The position numbers were made by a program, and so were the translations under genes. Source: Paraburkholderia bannensis (GTDB lineage Bacteria > Pseudomonadota > Gammaproteobacteria > Burkholderiales > Burkholderiaceae). From it: DNA of 64,000 bases. Under the pieces are notes generated by a model, which did not search any database, had not been told where the DNA came from, and saw only the letters and a list, made by a program, of their open reading frames with translations. This document shows positions 1-8,439 of this stretch, in pieces. Numbering within the stretch: the stretch's first letter is position 1; the number at the start of each line of letters is the position of its first letter. The stretch lies in NCBI RefSeq assembly GCF_014200455.1, contig NZ_JACHBW010000018.1:1-64000 (forward strand), given 5' to 3'.

Positions 1-44
1 CGCTCTCGGACTTCCGGGGAAAACTTGGTTACCTTCTTGTTCAT
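1..44 (-). CDS. IS3-family transposase OrfA, N-terminal fragment (runs off window)
   Basis: The frame starts with ATG at 44, after a GGAGCC ribosome-binding-like sequence, and reads MNKKVTKFSPEVRE before leaving the window. This matches the start of IS3-family OrfA proteins, which bind the element ends through a helix-turn-helix and are normally extended into OrfB by -1 frameshifting. Only 14 codons are visible, so nothing can be said about integrity. Confidence 0.7.
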   Translation of the reverse strand, partial: MNKKVTKFSPEVRE

Positions 45-94
45 GGCTCCATTCTCTCAAGAGTTGGAGCCTCCACAAAACCCGGGGCGGTTCA
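1..94 (-). mobile_element. IS3-family insertion sequence, left end (partial)
   Basis: Read on the minus strand, the element starts at 94 with TGAACCGCCCCGGGTTTTGT, the kind of terminal repeat carried by many proteobacterial IS3-family elements. The first transposase frame (orfA) begins 50 bases inside. The insertion interrupts the transposase frame that runs from 1758 down to 95, whose reading frame is otherwise open. The rest of the element, its other end and the target duplication lie outside the window. Family is recalled from the end sequence and the OrfA N-terminus; the exact IS name cannot be given. Confidence 0.8.
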
Positions 95-1758
95 ATCCTT
101 CGACTAAACGCGCATATAATCAAGGTCAAAATTGGTCGCTTGAGAGATTCTCCAGTTTTCTTTGACACCACTTCTATCTCCAGCTCAGTATGGTCGATAT
201 GAACGTACTGCATGGGATAGTCACCATGCACAGGGGTGTCGTGACGCAAGACCCAGACGAAACGGGATGCTTGGTAAGCAGCTTTCTCGCCTGCACGCTT
301 CCTTATAGTGTCAACGTCTGTCTCTTTGGCTACGCGACGAAGGAATGTGACCTTGGATATTTTTTCACCGATCGCCTTCAATCGCTCTCCGAGTTTTCCG
401 TAGACAAACCACTTGTTTGGCCCTCGAAGCGATTCAAAATCTTCGGAAAATATTTTTTCTATTTCCGCCTCTACTTCATCACTCAATCTCTTTTTCCGAT
501 TTCCCCTGTCCGGCCACTTCGGCAACAGAGCGGCGAGGACATCCTCCCCCGCTTGTAGAGCGCTATCCCTTACTTTTCGGAGGCTTCTGTACGACCGATC
601 CGAATAAGCCTCGGTGACCCGCAGCGATCGATCACCGCGCGCCCACATCTCAAGCAACTCAAGCTTATTGATAGCATTCCGTACCGCGCCCAGCGATGCA
701 TAGCGCCACTGAGACTCCAAGCACAACGCGTCATCATTGGGTTTTGGTAGGCTCAGAATAGTTATTTCATTGTTGCGCCAGTAGCGTACGAGATCCATCA
801 CCGGAATAACGATCGGCTTTCCATCGTCGTCCGGAGTAAGGAACGCATCAATGTTGCCACGTACCGCGACCGTAAAGGCGTGTGAACACAGGATAAGTCT
901 TGTTCCAACAGAAAAATCTGGAGGCGAATGGGCCAATTCAAGCGCTGCAAGCCTGCGCTCCCACTGATACGCCTCTCGATACACATCTCGACTTTCGAGA
1001 TCTCGAAACACCATAAATCGATGACTTTCACACACGAAAGCGCTCGAGAAATCAGCAACGATGTTTCCAGTTGCAATTGCGGCATAGAAAACATCGATCT
1101 TGTGCAAAGGAATCGCAGTTCTAAGTTCCTCCAGTGTGGCGAATGAGACGCGGTCGAAAAATTCCTTCACCTCGCGAACAAAGTGCGAAGGAATCTCCTC
1201 TCCGTCCACCAAGTACGATCGCAGAAAATTCCTGTTACGACCTGCGATCGCATCGATCTCCTCTGCAATGCGGAGCCTGTAAGTTAGCTTTAGTTTACTG
1301 GCCGCCTCCTCGAGAGGAGGGCATCTGATGACCGTACCTTCTCTTTTGTAGCGAGCCGGATTTCGCTTGCATTTTGCATTCGCAGAATCCAGCGTAATCC
1401 AGTCATCTAGGTAGATGCATGAAGGAGTGAAAACTAGAAATCCTTGTGACCAGTTGAAGCAAGTCTCCTTCCCTCCACGCCCTCTATACTTGACATGCAG
1501 TTCAAATGGACTGTCGAGATAACCTAGAACTTCATCGTCGAACAAATATGCATTTGCTGCTGCCCTCTCGACCGCGTTTGCGACATGGATAACCAACTCC
1601 ATTTTCGGACAGGGCATCTCCATTGGTGCACGAAAGCGGTTAGGCTGCAAGTCACGCGCAGGTCGCCGAAAGCTATCGAGTATGCGCCTCCTTGTCGCAG
1701 GAGGTATCTCCAGTTCATCAAGCAACGAGTACAAACGATCCTGAGAGAACACGTTCAT
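95..1758 (-). pseudogene. Tn7/Mu-type transposase, TnsA-TnsB-like fusion, interrupted by IS3 element
   Basis: The frame is open for about 554 codons from ATG 1758 (another ATG lies at 1806) until the IS end at 94. Around residue 520 it reads VHIDHTELEIE followed by RPILTLIICAFSRRI, the first-aspartate region (Asp522) of the DDE/RNase-H transposase core of TnsB/TniA/MuA proteins; the other acidic residues would lie beyond the IS. A Mu-type helix-turn-helix region precedes it (about 415-500). The first 170 residues resemble a TnsA endonuclease: a Glu at 64 (VERAAANAY), a hydrophobic strand pattern, and an end like TnsA C-termini (RNRNFLRSYL). But the expected PDF and V-E-V-K catalytic motifs are replaced by WSQGF and LDDWI, so the nuclease site looks dead. 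The gene is disrupted here. The TnsB-like call is firm; the TnsA homology is inferred by eye. Confidence 0.75.
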
Positions 1759-1906
1759 TCGTACACCTAACCCTAAATTCAGGACAGATTTCGCCAGCGA
1801 CTTCATCAACCGCAAATGAAAGCGCAACCCAGAGAGCCGTGCCAGGCTCGAGGTCACCGACAGAATCACTTGAGGACGAAGCTATACTAACGCTATAAAC
1901 TTGCAA
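1718..1906 (-). CDS. Small unrecognised ORF overlapping the transposase start
   Basis: A 62-codon frame with a TTG start (another TTG at 1936 is in frame) ends 41 bases inside the transposase gene, in a different frame. Its composition (DSVGDLEPGTALWVALSF) is protein-like rather than random, and overlap with the next gene is typical of transposon operons. I do not recognise a family. It could be a leader or accessory protein of the element, or chance. No good ribosome-binding site is evident. Confidence 0.25.
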   Translation of the reverse strand: MQVYSVSIASSSSDSVGDLEPGTALWVALSFAVDEVAGEICPEFRVRCTNERVLSGSFVLVA

Positions 1907-2094
1907 TGCGCTGGTCAAGCACAGGAGGCTCGACAACTACCCACACGACCAGTTTGTGTCCTTCGCGTTGAGGCAAACGTCTTCGGGCGAGCTTTGTCGC
2001 AGAATGCTTTGCGCCTGATTGACGTGTGTCCGGCCCGTGTCGGCAAGGAGGATGTAACTAAATGTAAATTTCTGACGCTATTATTAAACCAATT

Positions 2095-2112
2095 AACTTC
2101 CAGCCGGAAGTT
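2095..2112. repeat. Palindrome between selC and the mobile remnant
   Basis: AACTTCC and GGAAGTT form perfect 7-base arms around a 4-base spacer in the AT-rich stretch next to the selC 3' end. It could be a transposase-binding site, an operator or part of an attachment region. The surrounding 1907-2160 holds no convincing gene and is clearly lower in GC than the selB side. Confidence 0.4.
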
Positions 2113-2160
2113 TTATGGTTACCCCTACAAATATTGGCGCTGGCGACGGAACAGAAGGTC

Positions 2161-2256
2161 TGGCGGAAAGCAGACAGAGTCGAACTGTCCCGGGAACGGC
2201 TGACGTCCCCAACTGGATTTGAAATCCAGCCGCACCACCGGATGCGATTGCCTTCC
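2161..2256 (-). tRNA. selC: tRNA-Sec (UCA anticodon)
   Basis: On the minus strand the 96-base sequence runs from GGAAGG to CTTTCCGCCA, with the 3' CCA encoded. The anticodon loop reads GGATTTCAAATCC, giving a UCA anticodon that reads UGA. A long variable arm (GACGTCAGCCGTT region) and a T arm with GTTCGA are present, matching the E. coli selC plan of an extended acceptor and oversized extra arm. It delivers selenocysteine to FdoG with SelB. It lies directly downstream of selB, and selC is a classic integration hotspot, in keeping with the transposon remnant that starts right after its 3' end. Confidence 0.95.
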
Positions 2257-2330
2257 GTTGACTACAAAACCCCTTGTACATTGCATTCAAACGCGATTTC
2301 GATGCATGCACACGCACTTTCATCATCTGT

Positions 2331-4250
2331 TCATAACCATTCACGCATACGGCTATCGGGCCTCAACAGATGCAGATCGCGCTGGAACCGAGTATATCCA
2401 ACGCGATCGAAGAACTCCAGAATCTGGATCGCACGCTTGCGCCCCAAACCAGACGCATCGCGAAACGCAGCCGCACCGACTCCCGCCCCCTCACTCCCCG
2501 CCGTATGCGCAATCAAACGCGCCAGCTCATGCACCGCGTCACGGTCGTAAAACAGGTCGCGCACGATCTGATGAAGGCGTCCCAGGCGAGCAAGTTTGCG
2601 CAGCAACGCACGTACCTTCTCCTCGGGCTGCTGCGTTTCGCGCGCCAGATCGCGCACCCACGGCGGATCGTAGCGCCCTTGCGCGATCAACGGCATGAGT
2701 CGCGCCGCCAGGTGCTCCTCTTGCGCGTCGAGTACGACCGCATGCGAAGGCAGATGCAGCCACGGCCCGCTACGCGCGAGACGGCCTTCTTGGACCAATG
2801 CATCAACGGCCGCGCGCCAGACCGTATCGCTCGCCAGCGGCGCCGCCATACGGCGCAAACGCGCTGCATCCGGACCTTGTTCGTCCGGCATACGCGCATG
2901 AAAATCGCTCAGCACTTCGACGATGCGCGCAGCCAGACTCGCCCAATGTTCGCGTGTCAGTAGCGTCGCGTCTTCGGCACGGCCTTGCGGCGCGATCACG
3001 ACAACGTCATCGGGCAATGCAAGCGTCGCGGCGTCGTAGCCCGTCAATCGCATCAGCGCACTGCGTTCCAGCCCATGCGGCGCCTGAGCAATTAAAGCAT
3101 CCACCCGGCTTTCGTCCAGCCACGCGCAAAGCGCATCGAGCCAGGCGCGACGTTCCGGCGTGCGCCGTCTGCGCGCCGGACCAAAGGGATCCAGCACGCG
3201 GCCGCCGCCCACTGTGCGGCTCGCTTGCGCGTTGCGCACGATGAAGCGATCACCGGGCATCGCGTGCAGCGGCGCGTCGAACACCAGTTGCACGCGCGCG
3301 CGCTCGCCGGCTGCAAGCACATCTGCCTCCAGCAGCGCCGCGTTCGCCACCCTATGCGTCGTGCCCAGATGCACATGCAAAGGCGACCAGTGCTGCAGCG
3401 TGATATCCGCATCCGCGAGCAGTTGCAGCTCGACGTCGAGCCGCGTGGCCGGTTGCGCGAGCCGCCCATCGACGATCCAGTCGCCGCGTGCGATGCGATC
3501 CTTGTCGACGCCGGTAAGGTTGAGCGCGCAACGTTGTCCTGCATGGCCGGTTTCAGACGCGCGATTCTGCGCATGGATGCTGCGTATGCGCACGTGCTCG
3601 GCGGCAGGCGCGAGCAGCAGCGTATCGCCCGTCTGCACGCGCCCCGCGAATACGGTGCCGGTCACGATGGTGCCCTGTCCCGTCAGCGTGAATACACGGT
3701 CGACAGCAAGGCGGAACAAGCCGTCATCGCGGCGCGACTGCCAGTGCGTCGCGCGCTCGCGCAAATACGCATCGAGTTGCGCCACGCCTTTGTCGCCCGC
3801 TACGCTTGCATTCGTTTCAAAAACCACCGCATCGGCAAGCGAAGCCGGTGCGAGCCACGCTGCAATTTCGGCGCGCACCTGCGCGAGCCTTGCCGTCTCC
3901 ACGCGGTCCACCTTCGTGAGCGCAATCACGCCATGCCGCACACCCAGCAATTGCAGGATCGCGAGATGTTCGCGCGTTTGCGGCATTACCCCATCGTCGG
4001 CGGCGATCACGAGCAGCGCAAAGTCGATCCCGCACGCACCCGCCGCCATCGTATGCACGAGCTTTTCGTGACCCGGCACGTCGATGAAACCCAGCACATC
4101 GCCATTCACCAGCGGCGCATAGGCATAGCCTAGTTCGATGGAGATGCCGCGCGTCTTCTCTTCCTTCAGGCGGTCGGTGTCCACGCCGGTGAGCGCACGA
4201 ACGAGCGTGGTCTTGCCGTGGTCGATGTGTCCTGCCGTGCCGACAATCAC
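2331..4250 (-). CDS. selB: Selenocysteine-specific elongation factor SelB
   Basis: The 639-residue GTPase carries Sec-tRNA(Sec) to UGA codons followed by a SECIS hairpin. The G1 motif GTAGHIDHGKTTL lies at residues 4-16, followed by the switch region (EEKTRGISIELGYAY), DVPGHE and TKVD motifs, then EF-Tu-like domains 2 and 3. The C-terminal part has the winged-helix repeats that bind SECIS RNA. I chose GTG 4250 as start: it overlaps the selA stop as GTGA and begins right at VIVGTAG, as in other SelB proteins. Longer in-frame starts at or above 4307 would add about 19 residues inside selA. It ends 74 bases before selC. Confidence 0.95.
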   Translation of the reverse strand: MIVGTAGHIDHGKTTLVRALTGVDTDRLKEEKTRGISIELGYAYAPLVNGDVLGFIDVPGHEKLVHTMAAGACGIDFALLVIAADDGVMPQTREHLAILQLLGVRHGVIALTKVDRVETARLAQVRAEIAAWLAPASLADAVVFETNASVAGDKGVAQLDAYLRERATHWQSRRDDGLFRLAVDRVFTLTGQGTIVTGTVFAGRVQTGDTLLLAPAAEHVRIRSIHAQNRASETGHAGQRCALNLTGVDKDRIARGDWIVDGRLAQPATRLDVELQLLADADITLQHWSPLHVHLGTTHRVANAALLEADVLAAGERARVQLVFDAPLHAMPGDRFIVRNAQASRTVGGGRVLDPFGPARRRRTPERRAWLDALCAWLDESRVDALIAQAPHGLERSALMRLTGYDAATLALPDDVVVIAPQGRAEDATLLTREHWASLAARIVEVLSDFHARMPDEQGPDAARLRRMAAPLASDTVWRAAVDALVQEGRLARSGPWLHLPSHAVVLDAQEEHLAARLMPLIAQGRYDPPWVRDLARETQQPEEKVRALLRKLARLGRLHQIVRDLFYDRDAVHELARLIAHTAGSEGAGVGAAAFRDASGLGRKRAIQILEFFDRVGYTRFQRDLHLLRPDSRMREWL

Positions 4251-5716
4251 AGGCGCAACTCCGCGAGTTGCGCGATGAAGGCGGATTCGTCCGCGCTTTC
4301 GAGGCAACGCAGATCAAGCCGCAGGGCGTCGTCGGCGATGCGGCCAATCACGGGGCGCGGCAGCGCGCGCAAGGCGCGTTCGAGTTTGACCAACGCGCGG
4401 CCGCTGCCGCCCTTGCCGCGATGACGCACGACGAGCCCGCTGCCGGGCAGCACGTCCACCGGCAAGGCGCCGCTGCCAATCTGGCTGAACATCGGCTCGA
4501 CGCTCACGTCGTAGCCCTCACGCAACGCGCTTTGCCACGCGGGCAAGACGCGCGTGGCGGCTTCGTGAATTTCCGTGGCGGGCCGCGTGAGCAGGCGCAG
4601 CGTAGTGAGTCGCTCGCGCAAGAACTCGGGTGCCTGATAGAGCCTGAGCACCGGCTCCAGCGCAGCGAGCGTGAGCTTGCCCACGCGCAATGCCCGCTTG
4701 AGCGGATGCTTCTTGATCTTCGCAATCAGTTCCTTACGGCCAACGATCAAGCCCGCTTGCGGGCCGCCAAGCAATTTGTCTGCGCTGAACATCACGATAT
4801 CCGCGCCCGCCTCCACCGTGGCGCGCACCGTGGGCTCGGCAGGCAAGCCCCATTGCGTCAGATCGGTAAGCGTGCCGCTGCCGAGGTCCACCGCAACGGG
4901 CAGATTATGACTACGCGCGAGCGGTGCAAGCTCGTCGAGTTCAACGCTTTTGGTGAAGCCGCTGATCGCGTAATTACTGCAATGGACTTTCATGAGCAGC
5001 GCCGTTCGCGCGCTGATAGCCGCTTCGTAATCCTTAAGATGCGTTCGATTGGTCGTGCCGATCTCGCACAGGCGTGCGCCCGCGCGGCTCATGATGTCGG
5101 GAATGCGGAACGCACCGCCAATTTCCACCAGTTCGCCACGAGAAACGATGACGTCCTTGCGCGCCGCCAGCGCCGATAGCGTCAGCAATACCGCTGCCGC
5201 ATTGTTGTTCACCACGGTTGCCGCTTGCGCGCCGGTGAGTTCGCAGATCAGCCCGTCAATCAGATCGTCGCGATCGCCACGCTTGCCGGTGGCGAGATCG
5301 AATTCGAGGTTCGCGGGCTGTGTGAGCGCCTGGACCACGGCACGCACCGATTCATCGGGCAGCAGTGCACGGCCCAGATTCGTGTGCAGCACCGTGCCGG
5401 TTAGGTTGAATACCGCGCGCAATCTGCTTTGCGCACGTTCGCTCAACGTGCGTTGGGCGGCGGCAACAACGCGTTCGATTGAAAACGCCGCGGCATCGGC
5501 GGTCAAAGCGAGCGCTCCTGTCTGCGCGTCGCGCCGCCATCCATCGAGCGTCGCACGAATCGCCGCGAGCACCTGCGTGCGCCCATACTCCGCGATCAAC
5601 GCCTGCGCTTCGCTTGAGGCAATGACGCGCTCCACCGCCGGCATCTGCGCCAGCAGTGCATTCAGCGCATGGGTATCGAGTGTGGGTTTAGCGCCCTGCT
5701 CCACGGTTTCGCTCAT
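4247..5716 (-). CDS. selA: L-seryl-tRNA(Sec) selenium transferase SelA
   Basis: This PLP enzyme converts Ser-tRNA(Sec) to Sec-tRNA(Sec) using selenophosphate. The 489-residue frame (ATG 5716) has the SelA layout: an N-terminal tRNA-binding domain, the fold-type I core with NLTGTVLHTNLGRALL, and the SADKLLGGPQAG segment whose Lys carries PLP. An in-frame GTG at 5737 overlaps the fdhE stop (GTGA) and would add seven residues; either may be used. The 3' end overlaps selB by four bases, so translation is coupled. SelD, which makes selenophosphate, is not in this window. Confidence 0.95.
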   Translation of the reverse strand: MSETVEQGAKPTLDTHALNALLAQMPAVERVIASSEAQALIAEYGRTQVLAAIRATLDGWRRDAQTGALALTADAAAFSIERVVAAAQRTLSERAQSRLRAVFNLTGTVLHTNLGRALLPDESVRAVVQALTQPANLEFDLATGKRGDRDDLIDGLICELTGAQAATVVNNNAAAVLLTLSALAARKDVIVSRGELVEIGGAFRIPDIMSRAGARLCEIGTTNRTHLKDYEAAISARTALLMKVHCSNYAISGFTKSVELDELAPLARSHNLPVAVDLGSGTLTDLTQWGLPAEPTVRATVEAGADIVMFSADKLLGGPQAGLIVGRKELIAKIKKHPLKRALRVGKLTLAALEPVLRLYQAPEFLRERLTTLRLLTRPATEIHEAATRVLPAWQSALREGYDVSVEPMFSQIGSGALPVDVLPGSGLVVRHRGKGGSGRALVKLERALRALPRPVIGRIADDALRLDLRCLESADESAFIAQLAELRL

Positions 5717-5733
5717 CGCGGTCTTCTCAAGGG

Positions 5734-6669
5734 TCACTGGTCGGCGGGGGCTTCAGGATAGAGCAGCGGGTTCGCGCTTGCGCGCCGGTAGCCCGCTTCG
5801 CTCATCAGCAGATCGAGCGTGAGGCTGGCGAGGTCGTCGGCGAGCGGTTCGAATTCCAGATCCTTGTCCTGATAGCCGATCTTGCGATATGTGCGGCATT
5901 CGTCGCACGATTCGGCCTTCAATGCGCCATCGCTGCCTTCGATGCCGTGATACGCAATGCCTTTGGTCGAATCGCAATTCGTGCATTTGACGCGTACCAC
6001 ATGATGCTCGGTGGCGCACAGGCTGCATTGCGTGTACCGATAACCCTGGAACGCGCCGCCCACGCGCACGATGCTGGCCACGGGCGGCAAGCCACATACT
6101 GGGCACACGCCTGGCGCATCCACGTAGGGCACCTCCTTCACATCGAGCCGGCTCGCGAGATCGGTCCACACAGTTTGCAGCGCGGCCATGATAAACGGCG
6201 CGGTAGCAGGCGCGACTTCCGCATATCGTTGCGCGAGCAACGCATCGGCTTGCGCATCGAGTTGTGCGTCGCTCATCGCGCGCAATGCGTCGAGCACTTT
6301 TGCGAGCGCGGGCGTGACCGCGCCAGTGGCTTCGATGCGATCGGCGAGGCGGCGCAGCACCGCACGCCATTGCGGATCGCGATTCGCTCCCAGCGCGGGC
6401 AGGATCGGCATCGAATGACGTTGCGCGTGAGCGATGGCTTCTGTCGAAGGCATCTGCGCGTCCAGGTGTTCGAGCGCCTGTTGCTGCGCGTCGACGAGTG
6501 CAGCCATCAGGCGCATATAGCCGCCGATCGGATTGCGATCAGCCAGTTTGCGCAGCCGTGCGGCACGCTCCTTGAAAAGCGTCGCGCGTTCCGGCAGACG
6601 GATGCGTGGAATCGCGGTGGGGTCCTGCGTCTGGATCTGTTCCGGGTCGAGTATGCGTTGTTGCGTCAC
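5734..6669 (-). CDS. fdhE: Formate dehydrogenase accessory protein FdhE
   Basis: FdhE is a cytoplasmic rubredoxin-like factor needed to mature respiratory formate dehydrogenases. From GTG 6669 the protein has 311 residues, the usual family length. It holds the expected four CxxC pairs in its C-terminal half (CPVCG, CSLCA, CTNCD, CDECR), thought to bind iron or zinc. A GGAG motif sits nine bases upstream of GTG 6669; the open frame continues farther upstream but that part is antisense-like to fdoI and lacks homology. It lies 128 bases after fdoI and next to selA. Confidence 0.93.
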   Translation of the reverse strand: MTQQRILDPEQIQTQDPTAIPRIRLPERATLFKERAARLRKLADRNPIGGYMRLMAALVDAQQQALEHLDAQMPSTEAIAHAQRHSMPILPALGANRDPQWRAVLRRLADRIEATGAVTPALAKVLDALRAMSDAQLDAQADALLAQRYAEVAPATAPFIMAALQTVWTDLASRLDVKEVPYVDAPGVCPVCGLPPVASIVRVGGAFQGYRYTQCSLCATEHHVVRVKCTNCDSTKGIAYHGIEGSDGALKAESCDECRTYRKIGYQDKDLEFEPLADDLASLTLDLLMSEAGYRRASANPLLYPEAPADQ

Positions 6670-6797
6670 GGCTAGTCTCCGTCCAACTTGTTCCATCCAA
6701 TTTATTCGGTCCAGCTCATTTGCATCCGCCCAGCAAAAAGCCGCCGCGCCCTCGCGGGCGAGGCGGCTTGCGTGCAGCGCGCCGTGCAACGGCGACG

Positions 6798-7439
6798 TTA
6801 CTTGATGCTCTCGCGGAACCAGCGCGGATGATGCTTGCGCGCCCAGCCCCAGGTGACGTAGCCGCGCGTCATCGCGCCAATCGATCCCTTCACCCAGATC
6901 GCCGCATAGATATGCACGACGATGCTCACGATCAGCACGAAGGCCGCCGCGGCATGCACGACGGCGGCAACGCGGATGATCGTGATCGGAAAATAGAACG
7001 AGAAGTAACGCCGCCAGATCACGATGCCGCTCACCAGCAGCAGCACGAGGCAAACCACCAGGGTAAAGAATAACAGCTTCTGTCCCGCATTGTATTTGCC
7101 GATTTCGGGCAGTTTGTCCTCGCGATTGTGCAGCACATCGTCCATCTGTTTGAGCCATTGCACATCGGCTTTGTCCAGATAGTTGTGATGCCAGAAACGC
7201 AGCGCAAGGATCATGAACGACACGAACATCACGATGCCGATGAACGGATGCAGGATGCGCGTCCATTGTCCGCCGCCAAACAGCGCGCTGAGCCAGAACA
7301 TGGCCGGATGGAACATCGCCAGCCCGGACAGCGCAAGCAGGACAAAAGTGATGGCCGTGATCCAGTGGTTGCTGCGTTCGTTGGCGGTGTAGCGCTGGAT
7401 CAAGCGCGGCTCGATCACCCGCGGTTCATGGTCGCTCAT
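6798..7439 (-). CDS. fdoI: Formate dehydrogenase gamma subunit, cytochrome b
   Basis: This 213-residue integral membrane subunit anchors the enzyme and carries two b hemes that pass electrons to quinone. It starts at ATG 7439 (MSDHEPRVIEPRLIQRYTAN), overlapping the fdoH end by 14 bases. Four hydrophobic segments are visible, with histidines in the first, second and fourth (NERSNHW, HPFIG, HAAAAF, VHIYAA) that could ligate heme. E. coli FdnI has 217 residues. Which symbol, fdoI or fdnI, fits better cannot be told from sequence alone. Confidence 0.93.
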   Translation of the reverse strand: MSDHEPRVIEPRLIQRYTANERSNHWITAITFVLLALSGLAMFHPAMFWLSALFGGGQWTRILHPFIGIVMFVSFMILALRFWHHNYLDKADVQWLKQMDDVLHNREDKLPEIGKYNAGQKLLFFTLVVCLVLLLVSGIVIWRRYFSFYFPITIIRVAAVVHAAAAFVLIVSIVVHIYAAIWVKGSIGAMTRGYVTWGWARKHHPRWFRESIK

Positions 7440-8421
7440 CGTTGCGCTCCTCGGGAGGGATACTGCCAATGCCGCCGATTCCACCGATGCCACCGACTCC
7501 ACCGATGCCGCTACGCTGCGAACGAATGCGCTGCGCTTCGTCGATCGCGGCCTCTTCGTCCTCGGCGTGCGTTTCGTTCGGGCCGATGCGCGTGTAGTGG
7601 AAGAAACCAGCCACCGCCGCCAGCGCGATACCCGCGAGTGCGAGCGGTTTGGCCACGCCCTTCCACAGACGCACGAACGGGCTGATACGCGGGTTATCGG
7701 GCAAGCCGTGATAGAGCGACGGCGTGTCCGCATGATGCAGCACGTACATCACATGCGTGCCGCCCACACCCGGCGGATCGTATAGTCCCGCGTTTTCGAA
7801 ACCGCGCTCCTTGAGATCCTCGATGCGCTCAGCAGCATGCACCTTCATATCTTCCTTGGTGCCGAAAACAATCGCGCCGGTCGGGCAGGTCTTCACGCAG
7901 GCCGGTTCCTGCCCCACGGCCACGCGATCGGAACAGAGCGTGCATTTATAAACGCGATGTTCGGTCTTCGACAGACGCGGAATATTGAACGGACAGCCGG
8001 TAATGCAATACCCGCAACCGATGCAGTTTTCCTCGTGAAAATCCACGATGCCATTCGTGTACTGCACGATCGCCCCGGGCGACGGACACGCCTTGAGGCA
8101 GCCCGGATCCTCGCAATGCATGCAGCCGTCCTTGCGGATCAGCCATTCGAGGTTGCCATCCGGATTTTCGTATTCGGTGTAACGCATCACCGTCCACGAG
8201 TGCTCCGTGAGGTCGCGCGGATTGTCGTACACGCCCGTGTTGATGCCCACTTCGTCGCGCAGATCGTTCCATTCCATGCACGCGGTCTGACACGCCTTGC
8301 AGCCGATGCATTTAGTGACGTCGATGAGCTTCGCGACCGTGCCCGTCACCGGCTCGCGCACGCCCGGCGGCGGCGTGGTGGTGGCGGACAGCCGTTTGAT
8401 GTCGAGAGACTGGAATGCCAT
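7426..8421 (-). CDS. fdoH: Formate dehydrogenase beta subunit, iron-sulfur
   Basis: The 331-residue subunit wires electrons from FdoG to FdoI through four [4Fe-4S] clusters. Ferredoxin-type cysteine groups are visible: CIGCKACQTAC (38-48), CMHCEDPGCLKAC, CIGCGYCITGC and CTLC...CVKTC. A C-terminal hydrophobic helix (PLALAGIALAAVAGFFHY) fixes it in the membrane. After it comes an unusual Gly-Ile repeat tail that the shorter (294-residue) E. coli homologue lacks. It starts 18 bases after fdoG. Confidence 0.95.
   Translation of the reverse strand: MAFQSLDIKRLSATTTPPPGVREPVTGTVAKLIDVTKCIGCKACQTACMEWNDLRDEVGINTGVYDNPRDLTEHSWTVMRYTEYENPDGNLEWLIRKDGCMHCEDPGCLKACPSPGAIVQYTNGIVDFHEENCIGCGYCITGCPFNIPRLSKTEHRVYKCTLCSDRVAVGQEPACVKTCPTGAIVFGTKEDMKVHAAERIEDLKERGFENAGLYDPPGVGGTHVMYVLHHADTPSLYHGLPDNPRISPFVRLWKGVAKPLALAGIALAAVAGFFHYTRIGPNETHAEDEEAAIDEAQRIRSQRSGIGGVGGIGGIGGIGSIPPEERNDERP
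7461..7512 (-). repeat. Short tandem repeat encoding Gly-Ile/Val-Gly in FdoH
   Basis: About six degenerate 9-base units of the GGCATCGGT type encode GIGGVGGIGGIGGIG near the C-terminus of FdoH. Such a repeat can change length by slippage. It lies after the membrane anchor, in a stretch not needed by the E. coli enzyme. Confidence 0.7.
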
Positions 8422-8439
8422 GTTCCCCCCTGCTCCCCG

